From Suillus spraguei (taxonomy: Eukaryota > Basidiomycota > Agaricomycetes > Boletales > Suillaceae): a DNA stretch of 64,000 bases. A program made the position numbers and the translations under genes. The notes under the pieces were generated by a model that had not been told where the DNA came from, made no database searches, and worked only from the letters and a program-made list of their open reading frames with translations. The DNA is taken from NCBI GenBank assembly GCA_016800925.1, contig JABCPU010000122.1:1-64000 (forward strand). Reading direction: 5' to 3'. Within the stretch, counting starts at the first letter, position 1. Each line of letters opens with the position of its first letter. Positions 1-8,576 of the stretch are shown piece after piece.

Positions 1-1287
1 GAAAGGTCCGTCAGAGGATGGTGCGAGTGGACAGGTTCATTAGGCACATCGATCGCCGATGCACACTCACAATGACGTGGGATAATAATCCACCCCACGC
101 ACGAAGAATGCACACATATGCAGGTTATGCATGCCAAATACGAGTCGATCAGCAGTTAGGCTTAGAAGGGGTATCCTCGTTTGCGTGGCCCCACAGCCAT
201 TATCTGATTGTTTCAATCTAAATACCGCATTTCATTTGTTCCACCTCGTTGTGTGACACTAACGAGGGCAGGTTGTGAAAGGGCAAAGTGTTATTTATCT
301 TGAACGAAGATTGACCATACTTTCCTATTCACCGGGATTCGATGGGTTTGTTTGAGTCTCTTCGGTATGCCGAAAGCAATAGACCGTTAAGCTTCTCTTA
401 ACCGACTTCTTCTATCACGCACCCCTACCTACATTGAAGCCCAATGAAAATTAGTAAGTATAAGCAGGGAGATAATAATATATTTGATTGTGACAACGTG
501 GAAGAGCCTTCCAACCTGCATACTTACATGCTGTATCATAGCTAATTGTGCAGTGATACATTGTAAAAATCGATCGCGACAGTGCCCCTGGTTTTATGAT
601 TTGGCGATAAGTATCCGTGAACCTTTGGAGAGAGGCTAGACGCCCCTCGGAGCTTAAAAGTCACCGAGAAAAAAACAGACGCTTTTGAATGCCACCTGGT
701 AGTAGTGATTTGTATCAGGGTTTTTCGATGAATCTGGATGAATCGACACTAAGATACAAACCCTGACTTGTGATGCGTTGAAAGTAGAAGGGAGGGTCAC
801 CGCGAAGGCATATCTAACTTGAAGTTCCGTCAACATGAATCAGGGTTCAACTTGTCCACATGAGATCGAGAAGGAAATTCTTGAACATTGTTAATCAAAG
901 TACACCTGTGCTGTTGGCAATATGCGCCAATGATCATGCCCCACCCACTTTGGCCACGGCAACTCGGAGGGTCCTGAACGTGGCACAACAGTAGTTGTAC
1001 CTGAGGCCCGGGGCAACTTGGACGGTCCACTATAGATTTCTTTCGAAGGTTTCCTATCAATCACTTATTAGAATTTTGGATCCTGGACCAGCTTGCAACC
1101 GTACTTTCAAAACCCTCGGAAACCTATTCACATTATGTCTACCAGTGTGTACTCGCTGCTGGCCAGCCTATCCGATAAAACTTCATTGCACATGCACGCT
1201 GGGAACAGTTGTATCGTTGAAACGGTCCTGGCGATATATCTCGGTGCGAATTTTGCCTAGACACCTCCACTGGCAAGCCAAAGTCAG
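1..1287. repeat. Segmental duplication, copy A (partner 17979-19281)
   Basis: This block matches 17979-19281 almost base for base in direct orientation. The match is cut at the left by the window edge, so the true duplication may be longer. It stops near 1287, where this copy continues into neutral ceramidase sequence and the partner continues into the second exon of a small spliced gene. Differences between the copies are substitutions and mostly single-base gaps, the gaps falling mainly in copy A (for example near 73, 137, 285 and 890). The small gene that reads through copy B is shifted out of frame in copy A around 1168-1185. No intact gene is visible inside copy A. Confidence 0.9.
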
Positions 1288-1309
1288 TTTCCCATAACCC
1301 GTCCTCCAG

Positions 1310-2603
1310 TGATGGCCCCGGCGCCTTCGACTTCATCCAAGGAGACAACTCCTCCCAACCCCAAAACCCCTTCTGGGAAATCGTCAAAAGATTCATCACC
1401 CCAGCCCATCAGAAGAACAATCGCATGTCACTACCCCAAGCCTATTCTACTGAACTAGGGATACAACCATAAGCCATATGACTGGTCGCCTGGCACGGTG
1501 GACGTGCAGATGCTCAGAGTGGGTCAATTCGTGATTCTTGTGATGCCAGGGGAGTTGACAACTATGGCGGGGAGGAGGATGAGGTGGGTACATTCTGGGC
1601 CTGTGGTTTTGAGATTTGGTCCTCAATAGTTGTGTTTTTGTGTAGGGATGCGCTGAGGGCGAAACTGATTGCGGAGGGCGTCCTGGATGATAGGGCGTAT
1701 GTGTGATCGCGGGTCCTGCGAACACGTATGGACACTACGTCACGACGCGCGAGGAGTATAGTGTGCAGCGATACGAAGGTGCTAGTACGATATTTGGACC
1801 TGGTGAGTTTGTTCTTCGACTTTTTGCAGGAAATTGTGTTTTGACGGGTTGTGTTGCCAGCCACGCTCGAGGCGTATATCAACAAGTACAGCGAGCTCGT
1901 TCCGTATCTCGGGGACAATGCCACTGGCATACCGACGTCCAATGCAGCTCCTCCGGAACAGACGAGCAAGGCGATTTCATTACAGGTGAGTCTACCATCG
2001 GACACAGCATAAACATTGTTCAACGAGTAATTACAGACCTCGGTGCTCGTTGACAATCCTCCTATTTTCAAGCACTTTGGAGACGTCCTGGCTGATGTCG
2101 AGAGTGGCATATATCACGCGGGAGACACTTTAGCTGTGCGATTCGTCGTGCTAACCCTCGGGTAGGTCTTTCAACCCCTATTTCAAATTCCTTTCATTCT
2201 ATTCTCGTTTTGACCGACATAAATATCACTAGAATAATCTAAGACTGGAGGAACATTCCTCACCGTGAACAGACTAATCAACGGCGAGTGGGTTGCAGTG
2301 AGGACAGATTCGCATCCTTCGACGACGTACCAGTGGAATCGAACGAGCAAGGTACGTTTTCAGATACAAAATATGCATGATCATCAACTAACGTCATCTC
2401 AGGCACTTGGCACGAGTACGGTTGATATCCGATGGTGAGTTGTCAAAGTGCGAAATTGTGCCATTGGCTGATCATTTGTACAGGACTATTGAGGATGGAA
2501 CGCCAGTGGGGACATACCGGATAACATACTATGGGGATTCAAAGTCGCTTTTTGGCAGTATATCGGCGTTCACGGTGATTCTTCGAGTTTTTCTGTGGGA
2601 TGA
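1310..2603 (+). pseudogene. Neutral ceramidase, 5'-truncated and frame-broken fragment
   Basis: Neutral ceramidases hydrolyse ceramide to sphingosine and fatty acid. The visible sequence covers the C-terminal half: SDGPGAFDF, NPFW, CHYPKPILLN, PYDWSP, QMLRVGQFVI, PGELTTMAGRRMR, VIAGPANTYGHY, then the C-terminal domain ending SISAFT. Exons can be placed at about 1310-1583, 1646-1802, 1861-1985, 2037-2161, 2233-2351, 2403-2434 and 2484-2603, with GT-AG introns between them. The N-terminal catalytic half, which in this family carries the NxGDVSPN serine motif, is absent because the gene is cut at the edge of the duplicated block. The frame breaks at least six times through single-base changes (about 1415, 1456, 1468, 1703, 2147, 2253 and 2575). 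It is a relic or a badly sequenced fragment. The family call is strong. Confidence 0.85.
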
Positions 2604-2759
2604 ATCTGTAGATTGGCGATGACTGGTTTTTGTTATGAGACGCTTTTTTTACTGCTACGTTGTCATATTGAATTTATATTATTAGTGTATCAGTATGTCT
2701 TAACGGCGGCCTTGCGTATCAAGGTCACTCAACGGTACAGACTTACTAAAACCCGACAC

Positions 2760-3960
2760 GGACAATGAAGAATCATTATTAGAAACAGGGGAAATGGAAT
2801 GTTGTGAATAAACCCAGCGCACTTGTGATGAAAGAAAAACAATAGCTACGAGTACATAGGCAGAAGTCGTACACTGATGGTACAGACGGTCGATGAAACG
2901 CAGTTACAAACTACGTACGAACCATAGAACATGAACATGACCAACACAAAACCGATGCCCGAGATGAAAAATAATACACAGAAAAAGGCCGTTCCCATCA
3001 CACAAGAGGAAAGGGTCGCATTCACGCTGAGAGCCACTCAAATCACGGAGTGGTGTAAGCGCGATTGCGGCACAAGCCGCCATGCACGTTCCAAGGCCCG
3101 CATTACATGCCATTATGGCGGCAGGTGTTGAACCTGGATCGGTACACCGAACGTGAACCCGGCGCCAGCGTAGCAAGCTACAGCAAGGCAATTGCATCCT
3201 GTTCAAAAAGTCTAGTGGGCGGTTGGGCGATGATGTGACTTGAATTTACCTTCTGGCAAATACCGTAGCGATGGGCCTCCCATTACGGCCTGGGGGGCTG
3301 CAGCGACGGTGAGGAGTAGGGCAAGGGATTTGAAGTTCATGTTATGTTTAAAGAGCCTGAAAGGTAACTTGATTGTTGGTACGAGAAGAGCGTGGTGGAC
3401 TTGGGGTTAGTGTGTTTACCCAGCTATATGCGTGGGCGACATGAGATCGTAGCTCCGCTCCAAAATACAATTAGACATGAAATCAAGCCAAGTGACCCCG
3501 CTAACGCGAAACGGGGTCATGACATGCATTACAAGCGAGGTGATACACATGGTAGCATAAACAGTGTAATATCTCGCATCAACCACAGCATGACACAACG
3601 GCGCTCCGCGCAAGCAGTCCAGAAATCGATTTTGAAGGTTGTACAATAGTAAATTGGTCGGAGCATGGTTCGATGAACTTTCGAATGACCTGTTGGAACC
3701 AGTAAAGCCGAAGCTGTATGAAGATAGGAGGTCCATATTCTCACGAGTCAATTTCTGACTTGAATTACATAAACCGCGACGATAATAACGTCGCCGCTCC
3801 GTGTTCGCGCCAACTCCACCACTCAACCTGCTCATCTTTCAGCCATGCTCCCCTAGGGTTTTTATGTAACAGACGTCCTTATCATATACACGTGGTTGTC
3901 GGTAATCCAACGCATACCTCTAACAGGTTCATTCCTCAGATTTCTTTGTCCGTGCGTATT
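2760..3960. repeat. Tandem cassette, unit 1 of 3
   Basis: This unit contains one secreted-protein gene on the minus strand plus its upstream and downstream DNA. It aligns with 4560-5560 and, more weakly, with 5650-6980. Shared landmarks include the tract beginning AACAATAGCTACGAGT (2840 and 4630), the gene body, and the upstream tract with CATGAGATCGTAGCTCCGC (3438 and 5247). The boundaries are estimated by eye. The array indicates local tandem duplication of a whole gene with its promoter. Confidence 0.75.
3043..3340 (-). pseudogene. Small secreted cysteine-rich protein, cassette copy 1 (frame-broken)
   Basis: This is a paralogue of the intact gene at 4840-5141. The first exon starts MNFKSLALLLT, a clear signal peptide, and an intron follows at the same place. 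The second exon carries CNCLAVACYAGAGFTFG and, out of frame, ACNAGLGTCMAACAA. Compared with copy 2, three bases are missing near the end of exon 1 (about 3250-3270) and one in exon 2 (near 3136, where copy 2 has CCCAGG and this copy CCAGG). The reading frame therefore fails before the conserved cysteines. It may be a decayed copy or an error-prone sequence stretch, because neighbouring genes show the same kind of change. Confidence 0.75.
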
Positions 3961-3993
3961 GCAATTCGCTGATAATAATAATACTTGTCCCAG

Positions 3994-4216
3994 TTGTCCG
4001 CGTGTTTCATCAATGCGATGAGTTTTGTTCTTCGCATCCAAGGCACACAGATATATCTCCGGTGTACATTATTCAGAGTTTGGGCCTTTCATAAATTCAA
4101 CATTTAACATTTTCAAAAGCCACGGCGGCCGTGCAGGATACGAGGCTCGTATCTCTATTCGTCGTCATCGTCGCTTTGACATTGTCCTTATCTTTCCATT
4201 TAATTCTTGCGCACAG
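3994..4216. repeat. Dispersed repeat, partner at 16137-16362
   Basis: About 220 bp here align in direct orientation with 16137-16362. Landmarks shared by both include GTCCGCGTG, TTCATC, AACATTTAACATTT (here) against AAATTTAACATTTCAC, CCGTGCAGGA, ACGAGGCT, GTATCTCTA and CGCTTTGAC. No protein is recognisable. The identity is moderate, so this looks like an old dispersed element or a duplicated flank. Confidence 0.65.
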
Positions 4217-4826
4217 CCATATCATATATTTTGAGCCACCTATAAAAAATTCATTGTATTCATGTAGTCTTCGTCGAATCCAGTGCGTTTCAACCCCAGC
4301 TTGAGAGACATTAGCAACTGTTGAAGACAATGGTAATAACCGTCTCTCGTCGAACACCTACCGGTATCGACTACATTCCCCTTCGAGCTCATAAGCAGTC
4401 AGCTTTAGGGGGATGCTATGATATACTGAAAATACTATAGTTTACGAGTGTCAATCCGCGCCGGTGCTGAAAAATGGTTACGCACCCTCAGGAAAATTAA
4501 TATGTATCGGCTATAGAAGTCTGATATCTGAATGGGATCTGATTGCAAATTGTTCTTCTATGCATTGATTAATCGTCATTCGAAACAAGGGAAACAGAAG
4601 CCAAGGAACCGCGCCGAAGAACAAAAAAACAATAGCTACGAGTCCATAAGTGGAAGGTGCAATATCGTACACTACAGACGGTTGATGTCGATGAAATGTA
4701 ATCAGACTACGTATGAACCACAGAACATGGCCAACCAAAACCGATGTCCGAGATGAAAGTAATACACAGCTGTTACCAAAAAAGAAGCCATTCCCATCAC
4801 ACAAGGAGAGGGCCGCATTCACGCTA

Positions 4827-4854
4827 GGACCCACTCAAATCATGGAGTGGGTCC
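4827..4854. other. Hairpin overlapping the stop codon of the secreted-protein gene
   Basis: GGACCCACTC pairs perfectly with GAGTGGGTCC across an 8-nt loop that contains the stop codon. The equivalent places in copy 1 (about 3033-3055) and copy 3 (about 5956-5982) also form stems although their outer bases differ. A role in mRNA 3' structure is possible but is inference. Confidence 0.55.
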
Positions 4855-5141
4855 AAACGCGATTGCGGCACAAGCCGCCATACACGTTCCAAGGCCCGCA
4901 TTACATGCCATTATGGCGGCAGGTGTCACACCTGGGATCGGTACACCGAATGTGAACCCAGCAGCAGAGTAGCAAGCAACAGCAAGGCAATTGCATCCTG
5001 TTCAAAAAGTCTAGTGGGTGGCGGGCGGTGATGTGATTGGGATTTACCTGTTTGGCAAATAGCGTAGGCGATTGGACCTGCGACTACAGCCTGGGGGACT
5101 GCAGCGGCGGTGAGGAACAGGGCAAGGGATTTGAAGTTCAT
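4840..5141 (-). CDS. Small secreted cysteine-rich protein (intact copy 2)
   Basis: The gene has two exons (5048-5141 and 4840-4997) joined across a 50-bp GT-AG intron (4998-5047). Together they encode 83 residues. Residues 1-22 form a signal peptide (MNFKSLALFLT with a hydrophobic core, likely cut after AVVAG). The mature part has seven cysteines in the pattern ICQTGCNC, VACYSAAG, MACN, GTCMAAC and ends FGPTP. This looks like a widespread fungal small secreted protein with alternating Cys and Ala/Gly-rich stretches, but I do not know its function. A 10-bp hairpin overlaps the stop codon. Flanking copies at 3043-3340 and 5960-6765 are broken. The spacing and phase of the splice are consistent, so I trust the model. 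Confidence 0.8.
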
Positions 5142-5959
5142 TTTGTGTCCAGAGTCTGAGTGTTCAGCAGTAGTAATTTGATCGTATGGGATGGTGGTTG
5201 TACCAGAAGAGCGTGGTGAACTCAGGGTTAGTGAGTTTACCCAACTACATGAGATCGTAGCTCCGCTCCAAAATACAATTATGTTGTCTTGATGTGAAAT
5301 TAAGCCAAGTGACCCTGCTTCGCGTTAGTGGTCATGATAAGCGGACCCACATTATGGTATATCCTATAAACAGCATAGTCTTACTCGTTGCTTCATTTCT
5401 GACTTTGAATCACATGAGCCACGGCGGCGCTCCACGCAAGCAATCATTGAGCGGTCCAGTTTCCCACCGAAATCCGTTTTAAAGGTCAAACAAATGGTAA
5501 ATTATTCGGTACGTGGTTCGGTAAGCCATAAGGATTTTTGAATGACTTGCTAGAACCGCTTGATGTGAGAATTAATGTTATTTGAAAATGATCTAAGATG
5601 GACAGCATGGGCGTTTGTTTGGATCCAAAGCCTTTGCCAAACAACTGCATGTTGATTTGTAATTGTCTGCCAAGGTGTGAACATGAATAACAAGATCCCG
5701 ATGAGCCATAAGAAGAAAAAGAACAAGAGATTAGATACAGCAAGTCCATAGCTAGTGGGAAATAGAGATAGCAAGACATATAGACTCTCAACTTGAATTA
5801 CATGCAAACCAAAAGGAGAGACAGTCAAGAACATGAAGATATGCAATAGCCCAAAGTTCAATTTCTGGCTTTATAGCTGGCTGTATACTGCTAAACTTGC
5901 ATACCATTCTCATCACATACAAGGAGGGCTTGTGGGTTCTCACTGCCACATTCGTGATT

Positions 5960-6765
5960 GCACTCACTCAGAGAGTGGATGCAAGCATTATTGTGGTACA
6001 GGTGGCCATACACCCCCAAGGGCCATATTACATGCAATCAACACAGGAGGTGCTGCAGGGAGTGATAAGATTATAGCCAGAGTATAGGGGGAAAGAATCC
6101 GGAGGGCTTCTGGATGAGTTTCTGATAAAGTTTCTGAAAGGAATCCAAAGGATTTCCGGAGGAGGTTTCCGAGATGTTTTCCGGAGGTATTCCAGAAATA
6201 GGGGTTCTGGAAGAGCAGACTAAGATAGGAACCGGAAAGGAATGGAAATTTGGTTTATAGGAGTAGAGTAACTTCAGTACAGAATAGATTTCTTATTTCG
6301 ACACTTTAACTTTTAGTTTATATGTTGTTCTTATACTAAATATGTATGAAGTATCTCCATCATCATCTCCAATGATATGATGGAGTTTGGAGTAAGTAGC
6401 TGTACACTATGCTATCATTGCTATGGATGAGTGTTAGTCTACTCTAATACTTGACAGGTAGTCCGGTGATTTAAGAGGAGTAACCTAATCCGGATGACAG
6501 GTCACATGACCGGAAATACTTCTGGATAGGGGCTATCGGACGTGGATTCTAACAGGGAGTGTGATCCCAAATGTAAATCCAGCAACAGCATAGCAAGCAA
6601 CAGCCAGCACATTGCATTCTGTTGAAGAAGTCGAATCAGTGGTGCATGTTGCTGACACAATTTGGAGTTACCTGTCTAACAAATACCATAGACAAGCGGA
6701 CCTGTGACTATGGCCTGATGGACTGTAGCAGCAGTGAGGAATAGGGCAAGGGATTTGAAGTTCAT
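5960..6765 (-). pseudogene. Small secreted cysteine-rich protein, cassette copy 3 (split by an LTR)
   Basis: The first exon (start at 6765, MNFKSLALFLTAATVHQA) and the second exon (CNVLAVACYAVAGFTFG) are recognisable. The CAA codon just before the intron in copy 2 is TAG here, a stop. Exon 2 is then interrupted by a 492-bp solo LTR. Beyond the LTR the sequence matching ACNAGLGTC of copy 2 continues but is shifted by one base. The copy is dead. Confidence 0.75.
6063..6554. mobile_element. Solo LTR of a retrotransposon, 5-bp target duplication
   Basis: The insert begins TGATAAG, ends CTAACA, and is flanked by GGGAG on both sides (6058-6062 and 6555-6559). TG...CA ends with a 5-bp target duplication are the hallmark of LTR retrotransposons. 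The 492-bp length and absence of internal coding sequence indicate a solo LTR left by recombination between the two LTRs. Removing it and one GGGAG restores continuity of the secreted-protein copy 3 exon, which confirms the borders. Confidence 0.85.
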
Positions 6766-7408
6766 CTTGACAGATTGATGGTGAATTGATGGTCACTCGA
6801 CTGAATGAAACAGTGGTTTTGCTATCAGATAAGTTTTGTAGAACAAAATGATGTGTTTATATAGGTGGATTCATACCTCCTTTTGAAATATGTACGTGCA
6901 GCTGTATCAGATAGATGGTCTATTCTCTTGGAATCAGTGACATGAACCGCAACAATAATAACCTTGCCATTCCGCCAAGTCCATGACTCCCATGAATATC
7001 TATTTCTTCCCCTTTCTCAATCAACCTTGCCATCTTTTTCGGTTCTTGACCCTAGTACTTCATGATGCACCCCATATTTAAACTCTGAACATGCCTTGAA
7101 GAGAGGTTAGGGTGTTTGAAATTGCATTGAGCATTTTATGTAACAGCTGAATAGTGCTATTAGCACATTCACAAAACCATCATATCAGAAGGAGTCGAAC
7201 ACATATGTGGGCCCCATTCCTCTAACAGATTCAGACTACTTCATTCTTGAGATTTCTATGTCTGTGAACATTGCGATTCAACCTTTGGATTTTATGCTGA
7301 TGCATAATCTGACAGTACTACACATCGTGTTTGCCCACTTGCACTCTTTGGCTTAATCCTCCTTGTATTCTCATCAGTTCTCGTGTAACTTGATTGGGGT
7401 GTCATATC

Positions 7409-8147
7409 ATGGCAGACCATGTAGAACAATATTGTGTGGCCTTGAAGAGATATCCCCTTGGACATCCTCTTCGATCACAGTCTCTCAACAATCTCGCCAA
7501 CAGCCTTCAAGACAGATTCACTCAGTGGGGCATCTTGTCCAACCTTGATGAGTCCATTGAGCTCCATTGAGCTGCACTACTCCTTTGTCCCCCTGGTCAT
7601 TCTGATCAACCACTCTCTCTCAACAATCTCGCCATCAGCCTTCGAGACAGATTCATTCAGTGGGGCGCCCTGTCTGACCTTGATGAGTCCATCAAGTTGC
7701 ATCAGGCTGCACTATTCCTTCGTCCCCCTGGTTATTCTAATTGATCACAGTATCTCATCAATCTCACCATCAGCCTTCGAGACAGATTCACTCAGCGGGG
7801 CATCCCGTCTGACCTCAATGAGTCCATTGAGCTCTATTGGGCTGCACTACTCCTTTACCCCCCTGGTCATTCTCATCGACCATACTCTCTCAACAATCTC
7901 ACCAACAGCCTTTGAGACAGATTCACTCAGCGGGCCATCCCAAATGATCTCGATGAGTCCATCGAGCTCAATTGGGCTGCACTACTCCTTTTCCCCCCTG
8001 GTCATTCTCTTCGATCATCCTCTCTCAACAATCTCGCCCTTGGCCTTTGTGACAGATTCACTCAGCGGGGCATCCCATCTGACCTTGATGAGTCCATCAA
8101 GCTCTATCAGGCTGCACTACTCCTTCGTCCCCCCAGTGTCTTCTTAG
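7409..8147 (+). pseudogene. TPR-CHAT protein, N-terminal TPR part (decayed)
   Basis: Five tetratricopeptide-like repeats occur with a strict 135-bp period (45 codons). The repeat core is PPGHS, SLNNLA, LRDRFTQ, DLDESI, AALLL. The periods are anchored by CCCTGGTCAT-type sequence at 7591, 7726, 7861, 7996 and about 8131. This repeat type belongs to the large agaricomycete TPR-CHAT family. In-frame stops arise at 7568 and 7743, where CGA in other repeats is TGA here. The gene breaks off near 8140, and the rest of the family's usual protein resumes at about 11968. The two pieces are probably halves of one gene separated by inserted DNA. Confidence 0.85.
7591..8135 (+). repeat. 135-bp tandem repeats coding TPR units
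   Basis: Four full 135-bp units follow each other exactly. Each encodes one 45-residue TPR-like unit. They differ from one another mainly by transitions. Confidence 0.85.
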
Positions 8148-8149
8148 AT

Positions 8150-8568
8150 AGATGATCTATAGATAAATACCTATAAAACCAAATATCTCCATAATCAGTG
8201 ATTCAGACAAATACCAATGACTGATAACGTGGTTGTACATGAGTGGCTGTTTATGTTCCCCAGGCTACGGTCAGCAAATGAGTCACCTCTGTGAGAATCA
8301 GCAAACTCTTGGACAATGACAAAGATTCTCGAAACAATTAACTTCAAAGAAGAAAAAAAACAGAAGTCAAACAAACTAAGAAACAGAAGTAACTGGTTGA
8401 ATCACTCTCTACAATGGAATGGGGGTGTTTTGCAACAACTGTGCTACTGCAATTTGTGGGAAGTTACAACAATCACCTTCTTAGACAAGCAGGTAGAATC
8501 CCTGGTTAAGACTAGTCACTACTGTTGAATAGTCAAACATTACATGGACCTCAGACATTACCAGTAGT
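8150..8568. other. Non-coding stretch left of the hAT element
   Basis: About 420 bp of AT-rich sequence separate the broken TPR part from the hAT insertion. I see no gene. An A-rich tract lies at 8330-8370. Confidence 0.5.
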
Positions 8569-8576
8569 ATTAGATA
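8569..8576. repeat. Target site duplication of the hAT element, left
   Basis: ATTAGATA lies here and again at 10692-10699, directly outside the terminal inverted repeats. Eight base pairs is the target duplication length of hAT transposons. Confidence 0.92.

Larger units (their letters stand above)
4560..5560. repeat. Tandem cassette, unit 2 of 3 (carries the intact gene)
   Basis: This is the second direct copy of the secreted-protein cassette. It is the only unit whose gene can be read from start to stop. It aligns with 2760-3960 on both sides of the gene. Confidence 0.75.
5650..6980. repeat. Tandem cassette, unit 3 of 3 (diverged, carries an LTR insertion)
   Basis: This is the third and most diverged copy of the secreted-protein cassette. 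It is enlarged by the solo LTR at 6063-6554. Many differences from unit 2 are C to T or G to A, which suggests deamination. Confidence 0.65.

Noticed and set aside
7458..8147. A 229-codon open frame with a repeated Ser/Thr-rich protein
   Set aside because: It is an alternative frame of the 135-bp TPR repeats. The TPR frame matches a known family, while this frame stays open only because the repeat unit is a multiple of three.
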